Positions 20,837 through 31,752 of a stretch of 64,000 nt of DNA are shown here, one piece after another (the first letter of the stretch is position 1; every line of letters starts with the position of its first letter). Location of the stretch: NCBI GenBank assembly GCA_032433595.1, contig JASWJB010000048.1, positions 117,177 to 181,176 on the forward strand. The letters are read 5' to 3'. The position numbers and the translations under genes were made by a program. Under the pieces are notes generated by a model. The model was not told the origin of the DNA. It saw only the letters and a program-made list of their open reading frames with translations, and made no database searches. Origin of the DNA: Conoideocrella luteorostrata. Taxonomy: Eukaryota > Ascomycota > Sordariomycetes > Hypocreales > Clavicipitaceae.

Positions 20837-22289
20837 TTATTTGCGACGAGGTGCAATCGTCCTTTGCTTGGGGAAGTCCAGCGGCAGCATGAGCCTCCCA
20901 ATATGTTTTGCCGGCCCTCCACTTGCCTTGTTGCTAACAGACTTTACCCGACCACCAATTTCGTGGAAATAGTTGTTGATTGTCGCCTGGTCCACTCTCA
21001 GGTCGTCTCTCAGGTTTTGCGTGTCTACTTCAAAACTGTCCACGATGCAGGCAAAAACGCAGCAATGTGCAATGAGCAGATCAATGTGGAATTTTCTCAC
21101 GACGCCAGCATCAGAGAACTTCCGACGAATATTTTCTACGACAGCATCTGGGGCAGGTGATAACAGCTCGCGCAGCTTATCACGCGGAGGAATCTGCCTT
21201 GTACCTCGCTGCTTGCCTGGCTTCGTGCCAAGGTAGAATGATAGCACAAAATTGAAGTAGCGGAGTACCCGCAGTCGTGTGACGTCGTTGTTATTTACAG
21301 CAATAGCGTTGACCCTCGCGGCTACAAATCGGGATATCGTTTGTATCCCCTCCTTGTGTTGGACTTTCTCTTGCCATTCTCTAATAGGAACGAGATTGAG
21401 AATTTCATCCCCAATAATGACTTTGGGGTCATATACATCTTGAATATCTTGTGCATCGAGGTTGGCTTTGGGCACAGGTTTGGCTTCGTCAACCGCAGCC
21501 TGGAGTTCGTCTCTCGTAGCCATTGTGGTGGTTATTTGGCCAACTGAATGTAAAACTGCTTTTCCGGCGTCATCGATCTCCGCGGGGGTATCGCCGGGCT
21601 TCTTTTGGGGTGCAATGGCATTAAGAACGTTGTCACGGATTGCCCTCTTAGCCTTCTTTGTACCAAAGGCTTCGCCCAGGTCTGTTCGGCGTTCCATCAT
21701 GCCCTGTACGGAGTCTTAGCGAATGTCTCAATCCATAAGCCTTCATGTGAAGGACCAACTTACCTTCTTAGTTTCGTTATCGCCCATAGAGGACGCTGGA
21801 GCCCGCTGGGCGCGAGCCACAACTCGCATCACCATCTTCTTCGCTTCTAGCACTTCCAGTTTGCCAGTTTTTGGGTCGTAGATTCCCAGAAAGTTATTAA
21901 CCAACGGAGTTGATCCTCCATGGTGTTCTTCCCTCGCAGTATAATCCAGAGTTTGATGAGACGTTGAGTGAAGCAGCATTTCTTGGGAGCGAGCTTTTTT
22001 CGACTTGCCCGGTTTTGGTCTCGAGCCATCTCTAGGCTGGTACGGATGGAAAGCAATGTTCTGAGGGAATTCGATACCCGGCGTAGTGGCTGTGAAAGTT
22101 CAGTCAGTAAGACAGCGAGATCATGCATTATTTCGAGCTTTTCGCACCTATGACTGGTGGGCAGGACGGCGATTGAAGAACCGAAGAAACCGCCGCTGTT
22201 GATGCTGGCGCATCCAGCACAACTTTCTTTTTTGGTTTACCGGATGGCTCACCATCTCTCTTGCGCTTCTTGTTACCTATTTCAGCCAT
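20837..22289 (-). CDS. RPA49: DNA-directed RNA polymerase I subunit RPA49
   Basis: Pol I-specific subunit A49, which with A34.5 forms a TFIIF/TFIIE-like module and helps initiation and elongation of rDNA transcription in the nucleolus. Exons are 22289-22148, 22089-21764 and 21703-20837 (444 residues). The N-terminus is a nuclear-localisation-like KKRKRDG...KPKKK. The dimerisation domain carries TPGIEFPQNIAFHPY and NNFLGIYDPKTGKLEVLEAKKM. A linker, GMMERRTDLGEAFGTKKAKRAI, leads to the tandem winged-helix region that includes LNLVPIREWQ and RFVAARVNAIA. The length fits the family (yeast 415). Intron 2 contains one copy of the TACGGAGT motif. The start at 22289 lies only 66 bp from the start of a possible small gene on the other strand. 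Confidence 0.9.
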
Positions 22290-22354
22290 TGTCGGGGGTG
22301 GCTAGTACCAAACTTGAGTGTTCAACTCAAGTTGGTGACGAAACTTTAGAATCG

Positions 22355-22633
22355 ATGGATGGGATTATGGCGCAGTGGGATGCCGTCCAAAAAAATTTAG
22401 AATCCAGTATAGAAGAGCGGCACAAATTCTTAGTCCGCCAATTACCCGTGGGCGGTGAGAACGAAGACGGGAACCCCACCAAGCAGCGGATGCTGGATTT
22501 GCCTCGTATTTTCTGTTACTCCGTGCCCCGAGAGCTCGGTTAGTCGACGTCACTACGAAACTGGACCCGGTTGCTGAAGCACTGGATTGGCAGCAGCTGC
22601 AAACAGCTCCGGAAGGTAAAATACACAAGCATT
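22355..22633 (+). CDS. possible small protein gene diverging from RPA49
   Basis: The plus-strand frame starts MDGIMAQWDAVQKNLESSIEE at 22355 and reaches the stop near 22543. A better model splices 22355-22459 to about 22536-22633 across GTGAGA...GAGAG, giving the join RQLPVG-ARLVDVTTKLDPVAEALDW and about 66 residues with a uniform amphipathic character. Shared codon style on both sides of the proposed intron is the main support. No family is recognised. Further exons are possible, since a GTAAAA donor lies near 22616. Confidence 0.35.
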
Positions 22634-23154
22634 AGCGCACTTCCTGTAAAGCTAGAATTCAGCTCAATTGCTTGTCCATTTCTCAGCAAATATTAAATGT
22701 AGCCACAGATAGATTATTACTAGTGGGCAATAACCTGTGATCTTGGAGTTTGCACCAATGGCAAAGGTTCTATTACCGACACATATATCACGAGACCACG
22801 CAAACTAGAGTCAAGAAGCAAAATGCTGTATTTGAATTATCAAAGTAACGTGCCAGACTAATTTCTGGCCGGCGTCCTCTTGCGACAGCTAACTTCTTTT
22901 TGGGCGATCCCTGAACGCCTGCCTTGTACCCGACTGCCTTTTTGTCCATTTGCCCCATCTCCCATCACACCGCAAAAACATCGTAGCTCGGATTGGTGGG
23001 TCGAGCCGCCATTGACGTAATCGCAAAAGGTAAAATCCCATCGTGACCACCAGTAGCCGTACCACGTTCCCAGCTTCAATTGTACATGTCCCTCAGGTGT
23101 ACGAATTCGTAACTTCATGAAAGATGCGTCAAGTCAGGTAGAAGTGCGAGGTGT
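22634..23154. other. 3' region between small gene and eL41
   Basis: Probably the 3' UTR of eL41, on the minus strand below 23155. A frame at 22858-23118 (minus) starts MKLRIRTPEGH but breaks off and shows no domain, so it is not called. Confidence 0.45.
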
Positions 23155-23293
23155 TTACTTGCTGTGTGGTTGTTAGCAAAATGATTCAAGTTCGACACAG
23201 AAAGAGGAAGGGGGGAACATACGATCGCGCCCTCATCTTTCTTCTCTTTCGCTTGAGGCGACGAACGCGCTTCTTTCTCCACTTGGCTCTCAT
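23155..23293 (-). CDS. RPL41: 60S ribosomal protein eL41
   Basis: The smallest ribosomal protein, a single basic helix at the interface of the ribosomal subunits. Exon 23293-23223 encodes MRAKWRKKRVRRLKRKRRKM and continues ARAR-like to residue 23 (MRAR). A GTATGT...CACACAG intron (23222-23162) follows, and the 7-nt exon 23161-23155 completes Ser24, Lys25 and the TAA. The 25 residues match the family in length and character, being almost all Arg and Lys. The gene is too short to be found by ordinary frame searches. A further intron in the 5' UTR is likely: GTAAGT at 23442 to TTGCAG at 23304, with GCTAAC branch. Its neighbour RPA49 also serves ribosome production. Confidence 0.95.
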
Positions 23294-23303
23294 CTTGACC
23301 GAT

Positions 23304-23442
23304 CTGCAACTTGGTTAGCAAACTTGGTGGTGACCTGCAGCTTCGGCGCCTAGGGACATTGACAATGATCAATTTGTGCTTTAAAAAGCATTTATATTGC
23401 CAGGTAATGTCCCAAGTGGCGCCATAGGCGAATAGTACTTAC
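23304..23442 (-). other. 5' UTR intron of eL41 gene (predicted)
   Basis: Donor GTAAGT at 23442-23437, branch-like GCTAACC, acceptor GTTGCAG ending at 23304, 10 bases before the eL41 ATG. Leader introns are common in fungal ribosomal protein genes. The region upstream of 23443 should hold the promoter. Confidence 0.6.
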
Positions 23443-23867
23443 TGGTTCGTGGATGAGAATCGTGCTTGGATGAGGTGCAACAGAAGAGGGAGCGGGGGAA
23501 ATTCTAGAGGTTAAGCTAAGTTTCCAATCTAGGGCAAGAAGCCCGCTAAGGTCACGTGGGCACGAGACGTTCGAATAGTGACGAGTTGTGTGGTCCGTGC
23601 ACCACATTGTCACAGTGTGAATCGCCATCAGTTTGCTATGCACTGTATGCGAGAGCACCAAGTTTGGGGAAAGAGCGAAGCACTACGATTGCCGTAGAAT
23701 TCTCCAAACCCGTCCGTATTCAAGTATCAAGGTATATTATTTTCGTGGCGCAAATATAAAATGAAAGGGTTTGCTTTCGACAGTCTACGAATAGATGCTT
23801 GCTCTCGCGCTGCAAACAAATGCAATCCATCGGCTGCCATTCCTAATGTTCACTTACACGAACGAGC

Positions 23868-26002
23868 ATGATGAGCGGCATCCAAATGAGCGACGGCCAC
23901 GGCCAAGAAACTTCATCGCAACTTCCAGTTGCACGTCTCGAGTACATATGCTCCCGGGATGGTCGAAAAACTAAAGGTGAGTGTTTTGCGATATGACAAA
24001 GCTCGAGGTGTTCTTTCATGTTCAGCTAATGTTTTGTGAGGCATAATTGCCATCTACGACAATGACATTTTCAAGATTGGACGAGATCCTAGGTCAAAGT
24101 ACGGAGTACAGTTAACATGCAATAAAACGTCAAAACATTCACTAAACCCATGCAGCGATTTTTCCATACAAAGCGACCGGGAGAGTTTGGTTTCTCGAAA
24201 CCATTGCGAGTTTTACACAGTGGTGTACGAGCCAGGTCTCAATTACGTGTACGTCCGCGATCGGAAATCATTCAACGGAACTTTGGTCAACGACAAGATG
24301 ATTGGCAAAGGGCCAGGCTTCTCATCTGGGTATCTTCTGGAAGACGGCGATGTGATTAAAATTCTTCCCTACTGGAAGTTTATTTTTCACCAAGAGAGCA
24401 GCCCTCCCCTTGGTGAGATGAGCATTGTTCAATTGGCTGAGTCGCAGGTGCGTGCTCTCACAACACCCATGTTTTCGCTCACCAACCTTAGCAGCTGTTT
24501 GCGGATAAGTATACGATATCAAAACGCTGCATTGGAAAAGGAGTAGATGCAAATGTCTTTTTAGCACAGGACGTCAAAGCCAAAAAGCAGATTGTTTGCA
24601 AGGTAGTCAATCTAGACGAGTACCAGAGCCGCTCAAGTCGCGACAACTGCCGGCGAAAGCTACAAGAGGCTGATATTCTTCGACAACTGCGACACGTAAG
24701 TCAATGAGTCGTCTCTTACCAAACGTCCACACTACTGAGAGTATTAGCCAAATATCTTGTCATACGTGGATTCTATTTCGTCACCGCATTCTCTGTGAAT
24801 ATCTCCACCAGGTTGAGCCACTCTCACATGCACCTTGGCTGATATTTCCAGGTTTATCTTCACAGAGCTAGCGGCGGGAGGCGATTTGATGTCATTCATT
24901 AACCGACACAATGGGGTGAAAGAATTTGACTGCAGGATCATAATTCGACAAGTGGTTCGGGGACTGGGCTACCTGCATAAGAAATCCATCATCCATCGCG
25001 ACCTCAAGCCAGAAAACATCCTCATCGCACACTCGCCAAAGCTTGCCTGTCACCGAATTATGCTTTCTGATTTCGCCACTTGTGCAGTGCCGCGGAGGAG
25101 CAGATTGAAAACAACGGTTGGGACGGCTAACTATCAAGCACCGTGAGTTGACGCTCAATTACATAGCTAGCTTCCTTGGGGAAAAAAATCTAACTCATCG
25201 AAGAGAGGTGCACATCCCCTATCTCAGCCAAACACCGGCCATGGACATGTGGTCATTAGGCGTAGTTACTACTGTCATGCTCTCTGCAGGCTTGGATATC
25301 GAAGATGCCATTACTGGGATTAGCCGGTGCGATCAAGACACACTCCTCGAAAGGTTGCAACAGCACATCTTCCCGCCAAGTCTGAAGCTCAGCCAGAACG
25401 GCAAAGCCTTTGTGTGGCAATGCCTCCAAGTATCACCACAAGATCGAATGACCGTGTTTGAAGCTCAATGGCATGACTGGATGCGCACGCCCGAGTCACA
25501 CCTGCAATTCTTTGAACGGCTCGACCAAAACATTCTGGGCGACTGGCAGGCTCGAGCAGAGGCATCTCCAATGCCGTTGCAGCTTCCCAGCGTCCTAATG
25601 AGCTCTTTAAACGAAACACAAGATCAAGACAAGCTGCTGAAATCCTATGCGCGCTTGTCGCACCGCTATCCACTGTTACAGACGGAATTCTCGAATTATT
25701 TTCGACCGTCAATGCCGGAATACGAGTCGCAAACAGGTGTTTGTGACGGCCAACTCCACTCAATTGCGGAGCATGAGGAAGCGGGAGAATCCTGGCACGA
25801 AACCCCGAGCTCAGCAGCAGCATCGGAAAGCTCCGCAACTGAGTTGGACAATGAGGATATCGCAACGATCCGTGGGTTCACCAGATCAGAGCCCAGTTAC
25901 ACGAAGCAAAACAAGGCACACCGTGCATTTGATCCTTTAGTTGAAGGAGAAATCAATGCGCAGAAAAACGAAAACATGTTCCCATATAGCACCGAAATAT
26001 GA
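23868..26002 (+). CDS. FHA-domain Ser/Thr protein kinase, Mek1/Chk2 family
   Basis: A nuclear checkpoint or meiotic kinase of the Rad53/Chk2 superfamily. Seven exons are in phase: 23868-23976, 24041-24098, 24156-24447, 24495-24695, 24748-24794, 24852-25142 and 25204-26002 (598 residues). One N-terminal FHA domain is visible: FKIGRDPRSN, LVSRNHCEFY and SFNGTLVND carry the Gly-Arg, Ser-Arg-Asn-His and Asn-Gly phosphothreonine-binding features. The kinase domain has IGKGVDANVFLA, a VCKVV lysine, ELAAGGDLMSFI, IIHRDLKPENIL, SDFATC, GTANYQAPEV and DMWSLGV. DFG is replaced by DFA. The tail is long and Ser/Glu-rich. A single FHA before the kinase fits Mek1, Cds1/Chk2 or Dun1; Mek1-like is my best guess. 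ATGs at 23871 and 23886 are alternative starts. Confidence 0.85.
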
Positions 26003-26211
26003 GACATCCTGTTTATGTCGGGAAAGAATTTGCAGGGTAGTCTTCACATCATCTTGTCCACCTCAATGAATAGTCTTTTGCTAGAAATCGAGCCACACAC
26101 GGAAGCCATGTCCCATAGCATCACGAGGCATTCCCAAATAGGAACCCAAGCCAAACCAACTACTCTCAGTGTCTCAATTAAAGTCTCATCCCATAACGTG
26201 ACATGACATGG

Positions 26212-27234
26212 TCACAGCTGCCCCAGCCGAAGAACATTGTAGGTGCCTCCCGACTCTTCTCCAACTTTCCCAAAGGTCAATGGCCTCAATTCCGGCCATC
26301 CGCGCTGTTCACTCTTGTCATCGCCCGATATCAAAGGCTGCAGCATAGCCCTCACCACGCCCACCTGCTCCCTCGCATCCTCATGCATCCCCAACTTCTG
26401 GATGTCGTCCAACGCAGTCTTCATCTCCTCCTTCGTCAGCAGCCTCTCCCTCTCCCTCTCCAGCGCGTCCGCGATGCTCCCACTCCCACCCGCCATCTTC
26501 CCATCCTGCTGCTTCACCACCCCAAGAGCCACCTGATTGCCCCTCCTCACAACCAGCACCTGGTCCGCCAGGCCGCTCTCATCCAAGAACCTCGCCGCGT
26601 CCAGCAGCCCTGCATACGAATCATCATGGACCTTGCCCGGCGTCAATCTCACAGGTAGGTTCCTCGACTGCCCCTCCGGCAGCCTCTCGTAGTACCTCAC
26701 CAGTATGCCCAGCCTGCTCAGCGCAGCGGGCACAGCCAGCAGCACCACCTCCACCCTGTAGCCCGCCCCGCTGAAAATGCGCACCAGGTCCACGAAATCG
26801 TCCGGATGCCGACACGCGCTCTCCAGGAGAACATCGAGCTTCCGACGAGTGACCTCCCGAGAGGCCATGGCCAGCCACTTCCGCGCGTCGGGCCCCGTGG
26901 CGGGCGATGCGAGCTGCGGCGTGGAGAGCATGAGCCGCGTGTACTCAGGGTGGTAGGTCTTGTAGGTATCCGCAATGAGATGGGCAGGTCCGGGAGAGGA
27001 GGCGCCGTCCCGGACGAGGTGAAAGGCCGAGAGGATGGCAGGCGAGAGACGTGTCTTGCCCGCGCCGGTCTGGCCAACGGCTAGGATAGCCAGCGGCGGG
27101 GACGCAGATGCAGTCGACGAGACATGCTGAGGAGGGAGATTGTGGAACTCAGCGGGGAGGATCTCCGCGGTGAAGATCTGTTGGGAGTCTTCAGGAGAGA
27201 GGCGGTACGATGAGAGATCGGGCGGGGGAGGCAT
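26212..27234 (-). CDS. zeta-toxin-domain P-loop kinase-like protein
   Basis: A single-exon gene of 340 residues. The Walker A motif ILAVGQTGAGKTRLSPAI is at about 49-66. It is followed by a conserved HLIADTYKTYHPEY region that matches the D-x-(D/Y)-x(3)-HP pattern of zeta-toxin-like enzymes, then REVTRRKLDVLLES and a VEVVLLAVPAALSRLGILVRYYE segment. The bacterial family phosphorylates UDP-N-acetylglucosamine and is paired with an epsilon antitoxin. Fungal single-gene members are widespread and of unknown role, and no antitoxin-like partner is adjacent here. The C-terminal 90 residues are charged and helical (ALERERERLLTKEEM). There is no signal peptide. It is convergent with the FHA kinase, 209 bp apart. 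GC content is higher than in the neighbouring spacers. Confidence 0.82.
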   Translation of the reverse strand: MPPPPDLSSYRLSPEDSQQIFTAEILPAEFHNLPPQHVSSTASASPPLAILAVGQTGAGKTRLSPAILSAFHLVRDGASSPGPAHLIADTYKTYHPEYTRLMLSTPQLASPATGPDARKWLAMASREVTRRKLDVLLESACRHPDDFVDLVRIFSGAGYRVEVVLLAVPAALSRLGILVRYYERLPEGQSRNLPVRLTPGKVHDDSYAGLLDAARFLDESGLADQVLVVRRGNQVALGVVKQQDGKMAGGSGSIADALERERERLLTKEEMKTALDDIQKLGMHEDAREQVGVVRAMLQPLISGDDKSEQRGWPELRPLTFGKVGEESGGTYNVLRLGQL

Positions 27235-28694
27235 GGCGGTTATGGCTTAATGGTGTTGCAGTCGAGTTGCTCAGACGATGATAGATTACGCGTGACGTCA
27301 GTGAGTGTGTAAGTCAGCGGCGAGTTGGTATCGCGCAGGCGTAATACAAAACGTTATTACGAGGCCGGGAGCAGTTGCTTCCTATGGAAATCAAGGGATA
27401 GAGAAAGGGGATGAAAGGCAAAAACAGCGGGCGCGTTGCTCGTCAGCCATTGTTAATAATTCTTAATGATGTGTGCTTTTTTACACTTTTTTCTCCTTTC
27501 CCCATGCGTCGCCATGCCATGTCGCCATGCATCTAAACGCATTCCAGTGGCGTAGCTTCCGCTCCTTCCCCCTCCTCTCCCCCCTCCCTCCTCAAACATC
27601 TAGGTTGAAATCTGCGCCGTCTTTGCCGCCATTCCCTCTTTTGTCATATGCATTTATTTACCTATGGTGCAATATAAATGACGGTGGTGTCCGGAATGAG
27701 GCATTAACTCCTCCCTTAGCTTGCAGTCGCCTCAACCAGGTACGCCAGACGTTCCGAGGTACTTACCCCCAGCGTTATTGTTGTCGTGTGGTACACAAGC
27801 TTTTCGGATAGATTCATCAAGCATGGACAGCTCGCAAGTGGTTCTTCAAAGAGTCCCCAGCTCGGAATATCAGCAGAGACAAAAATCTGAGCAGCTACTT
27901 AAGGCGATCGAACTCATCCCATCACCCACCGTAAGGCAAGACCTCTGGCACTCAATTCATCAAGAAACTAAAAATACCCTGAGGGTATCCATTCATTCTA
28001 GGTATCACCATCTCCTATTCATGATAAACACGATTTAACAAGTACAACGGTTTCTTGGTGGTACTGTCACACCTATGCAAGAAGCCTCCAGATCTGATGC
28101 GCACGAAAACAAAGAAAGACTTGCGCAACTGGTGTGGCCCGGGTCCTGCCAGTACAACGTCCCTTAGCCTCGCCTCCTTTGTCAACTTCATGCATGCATG
28201 TATCAATCACCCATCATCAGCTCTCTGCTTTGTACACCTGGTAAAATCAGACCATGAAAACCAATTCAATTTCAATCTTAAAACGCCAGGCAATGGGCCA
28301 CCTTTAGAGCCTCTGTTACCATGTAATAATCTCCAAAAGAAAGAAGAAAAAGGAAAAAAGTTTGACCCAACTCGCTTCCATTCTGTTTCTGAGCAAAGGT
28401 GGTCTTAAATGCTTCATACAGCCAACGATCCCAAGCGCCTGTAGAGGGAAAAAAAACAAAGGTCGATCCGAATTAGGTACCAGTAATGAAATTGAAAATG
28501 AGAAATCGTCGAAGATATGAGAAAACGAAATAACCATAGTATTTCCTGGCCGTGAGGCTCTTGTTGCATTGCTCTGCTTGTTGCTTTTTTGTTAAAGGGG
28601 GGAGGGGCGTGTGCTGTGCTAGGTAGCTGGGCAAACTTGATGCTGGCATGGACGGGAATTATTCTGAGATCCAGCGTCTCGGTATATGCAGTTT
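27235..28694. other. intergenic region between zeta-like gene promoter and ATG1 3' end
   Basis: The side near 27235 is the promoter of the zeta-like gene. The side near 28695 is the presumed 3' UTR of ATG1 (minus). A plus-strand frame with MDSSQVVLQRVPSSEYQQRQ at 27823-28038 is open but has no family match and is not called. A run of CT-rich sequence lies at 27560-27600. Confidence 0.45.
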
Positions 28695-31600
28695 CTATGC
28701 AGATCCATGCGATGGCACGCTACGCGGTGTAACGTCACCACTTCGTCGACGTGCAGCGTGCAGCTGTGCCTGGTGTTCATTGTTATTGGCATCAGTAATC
28801 ATTTTCTGCTTCTTTGCAACTGCGGCAAGTCGGCCCTTGATCATTTGTATCACTTTGCACACAATTAGTTTCCATTCTCTACTTTTCAATGTCTCAAATG
28901 GAGCCAACTCACTTTTTCGAATATGAGCCTCTTCCTCCCCGTCTAGATCACTACTAGGCTCCCTAGGCACACTTCTAGCCGGCTCTTTGCCAGAGGACAG
29001 TCGTCGAGTCACCTCATCATCGTCGTTATCCAGAACTGCTTCAAGCATGCGGATCGCCGTAATGTAGGATATCTTGCAGCCTGGCAAGTTGTCATTTGTT
29101 ACTTCGTCAATTGCGGCGGCGCGGCTCATTTCGAGGGCGCGATCATACATCAGTTTCTCGGCGCTGATGCCTGGTGTCAGATACACTTGTTTCGCCGCGG
29201 ATGCAGAGGAGGACAAGGAGTCTGCTCCTTGGTTAGACGGATGGCTCGGGTGGTCCTCTGGAAGTAACCTTTGGGCCTCCATTAGCTTCATGCGGACAAT
29301 CTCGGACTTCTCCAAGACTTCGTTAAAGCGTTGTCGCACCCATTGCACAACGGCATTGATGCTCTGAGCGGTATTTTCAGAAACTGCAGCTGCAACCCCA
29401 CTGCCGCTCTCTGCCCGGTTTTTCTTGGTCCACCACACACTGGCGAGATCCATGGCTCGGGCAAGCAAGGTGAGAGATTTGACGTAGAGCACCAATGCTT
29501 CCTCAGAGAGCGCGACGATAGCCTCAAGAGTGAGACCGTCTTCGTCTTGAGAAAGCTGTTCGACGCCAATACCGCCGAGGCCACGGTCCATCGATGGGGC
29601 GAGGGGAACCAGCTGCTTGTACTTCACCTCGGCGAACCCATATACGCAGTCGCTTCTTTCAGCATGCTCTGCTAATGCATCCTTTGTCCTGGCATCTTCA
29701 TCTGCTGATGGAGAGCTTTTACCGTCTCCGATGAGACCACCTGGTGATGAAGGTGTTGGATACGCCGGAAATGGTTGGTACATGGGCGGAGACTGTCCCT
29801 TGCCACGAACCGGCGCAATCTTGAAGCCAAACAGCCGGACACTTGCATCAGAAATAGCCTTGGAAATCGCACTCGACGCTGAACCAGGGCTAGCAGAGAG
29901 GGCCTTCTCGTATGAAGGCCTACGGTCATGGACAGTGCGACCTTGTGCTATAATAGCAGTGTTCGACGATGGCGCGGGAATTGCTCCCGTTGTTGACGTT
30001 GGTGCCCCTTGCTGTGTGCTTCGGCGTACCATTTGTGCTGAACGAGGCCCGGAATTCTGGGCAGCAAGTTCATCTGCCAGTGCGTTAACTTCAACATGTT
30101 TCCGTTCAACCACGACGTAGTCTCTCTCAAACATGATGTCCTGTGCCGCTTTTTCTTCTTCCGTTAACGGCTTGCTGCTGGATGACTGCCTAATAACCAG
30201 AGGAGACGGTTCATGGGGCGGATGGCTTCGTGGTATAGCTTGCTCACGAGACTGCCTATCAGCGGCTCGAGGATGATTTGGTGTAGAGATAGCATGCCGC
30301 GGCGTTGGGCGCTGGATACCTAGCCCAGTCCCAGCATCCCGAGAGCTTCGAGGCCGCTGGACGTCTATTGAATTCGTTCTGGATCGGACATTGCCCGGAC
30401 TGCCTAAATGTGGTGACCGCTGGCTGGCTTCGCGAGGTGACCTGGGCAGGCCCGTGCTTTGTGGTGAGTCTGGCTTTTGCTGCCGAGTAAGGGTGTTGCG
30501 AGGAGACGAAGGGTGCTCTTCGCTCTGAGCAATGGGTTGTAACTCTCTCTCTGATGGCTTCGGCAGGTCATCCTCAACCAGTCCAGGAATATCGCTCGTA
30601 ACTACCGGATGGGCAAAGAAGTTCTCAAAACTGAGGCGTTCAACTGGGTTTGATTTCAAGAGACTGCGAATAAGGCCTTTCATCTCAGAGCTGACTACGG
30701 CTTCTCTCGGGAACCTGATAACGTCCTCCGCATCATCTATCTTGCGCAGGAGCTCCACGTGATTTCGTGCTCGAAAGGGAGGGCGACCAGTCGCCATCTC
30801 ATACAGAACCGTGCCTACCGACCACAGGTCGGCCTTTGCGTCGTATCGCTCATAGCGAAGAATCTCAGGAGCCATGTACAAGGGTGAGCCGCATAGTGTA
30901 TCAGCTAGTGAAGTAGCCGGTAATGATCTCGCGAAGCCGAAATCAGCAAGCTTGAGCATGGGTAAAGATGCTACACCAGAGACGGGTATTAATGAATCTC
31001 GACTGGCCGTCATGATGGGAAGATTTTTCTGACTTCTGAAGGTCTGGGACGGCAGTAAGAGAAGATTCTGGGGCTTCACATCTCTGTGAACATAACCCTT
31101 GCTTCGAAGGAACTCCAGCGCGCTCGTTAGCTGCTTCAAAAAGTGTCGAATGACTACTTCATGAAGGCCAGAATTCGGTGCTATGGGGTACTTGCGAGCC
31201 ATGTCGTGGGTAGCGGGATGTGTTGATAGCCTGTCTCGCTTCTTGATAAAAAGGGACAAGTCGCCTAATTCGCAGTATTCCATGATCAAATTAATGTGCG
31301 TGGACGACTCGAGGCAGTCGTGAAGGGCAACAATGTGGGGATGCCGTAACGTCTTGAGAATCTGAATCTCTCCATACAAGTTCTCTCTCAGCTTCTTATT
31401 CAACCGTTCGACCTCGACAGATTTGACCGCCACAGCGGCTTTCGTTTCCTGTGCACGGAGTAAAACCCCATGTTAGCATCGAAAACACTGACGGGGGATT
31501 CGTAATTAGGCAGGCTGGGCAAAGCAGCAGCCAAGGAATGACGGCGACCCTGACAGCTGACAGCTGGTGCCTTCCTTGACCATTCAAGTAGTCTTCCTGT

Positions 31601-31752
31601 CTGATAGAAGAATTACAACGCACCTTGTGCCAACCCATGTACACCTGCGCAAAGCTGCCTTTGCCTATCTCCTTGTCGATAACGAACTGCCCAAGAGCTC
31701 GACCGTTCCCCCTCCTTGAGCCGAAGGACGGCCCATCATGGCGACTCGCCAT
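28695..31752 (-). CDS. ATG1: autophagy Ser/Thr kinase ATG1
   Basis: Kinase that starts autophagosome formation with Atg13 and Atg17 under TORC1 control. Exons are 31752-31624, 31448-28913 and 28852-28695 (940 residues). The kinase domain at the N-terminus shows [20 protein letters not shown], the [10 protein letters not shown] lysine, [52 protein letters not shown] and [20 protein letters not shown] Ser/Pro-rich disordered middle and a C-terminal tandem-MIT-like region ([34 protein letters not shown]) follow. Intron 2 (28912-28853, 60 nt, GTGAGT...CAAAG) is a multiple of three without stops. Retaining it would add 20 residues; the spliced form restores [14 protein letters not shown], which fits the family. 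The gene is preceded by a very long spacer that may hold a long leader. Confidence 0.95.

Noticed and set aside
22858..23118. Frame starting MKLRIRTPEGH, resembling the start of a ubiquitin-like or OTU1 protein
   Set aside because: Similarity ends after about 15 residues, and the region is probably the 3' UTR of eL41.
27823..28038. Possible small protein MDSSQVVLQRVPSSEYQQRQ
   Set aside because: Open and codon-plausible, but there is no homology, no clear promoter or intron, and it lies in spacer DNA.
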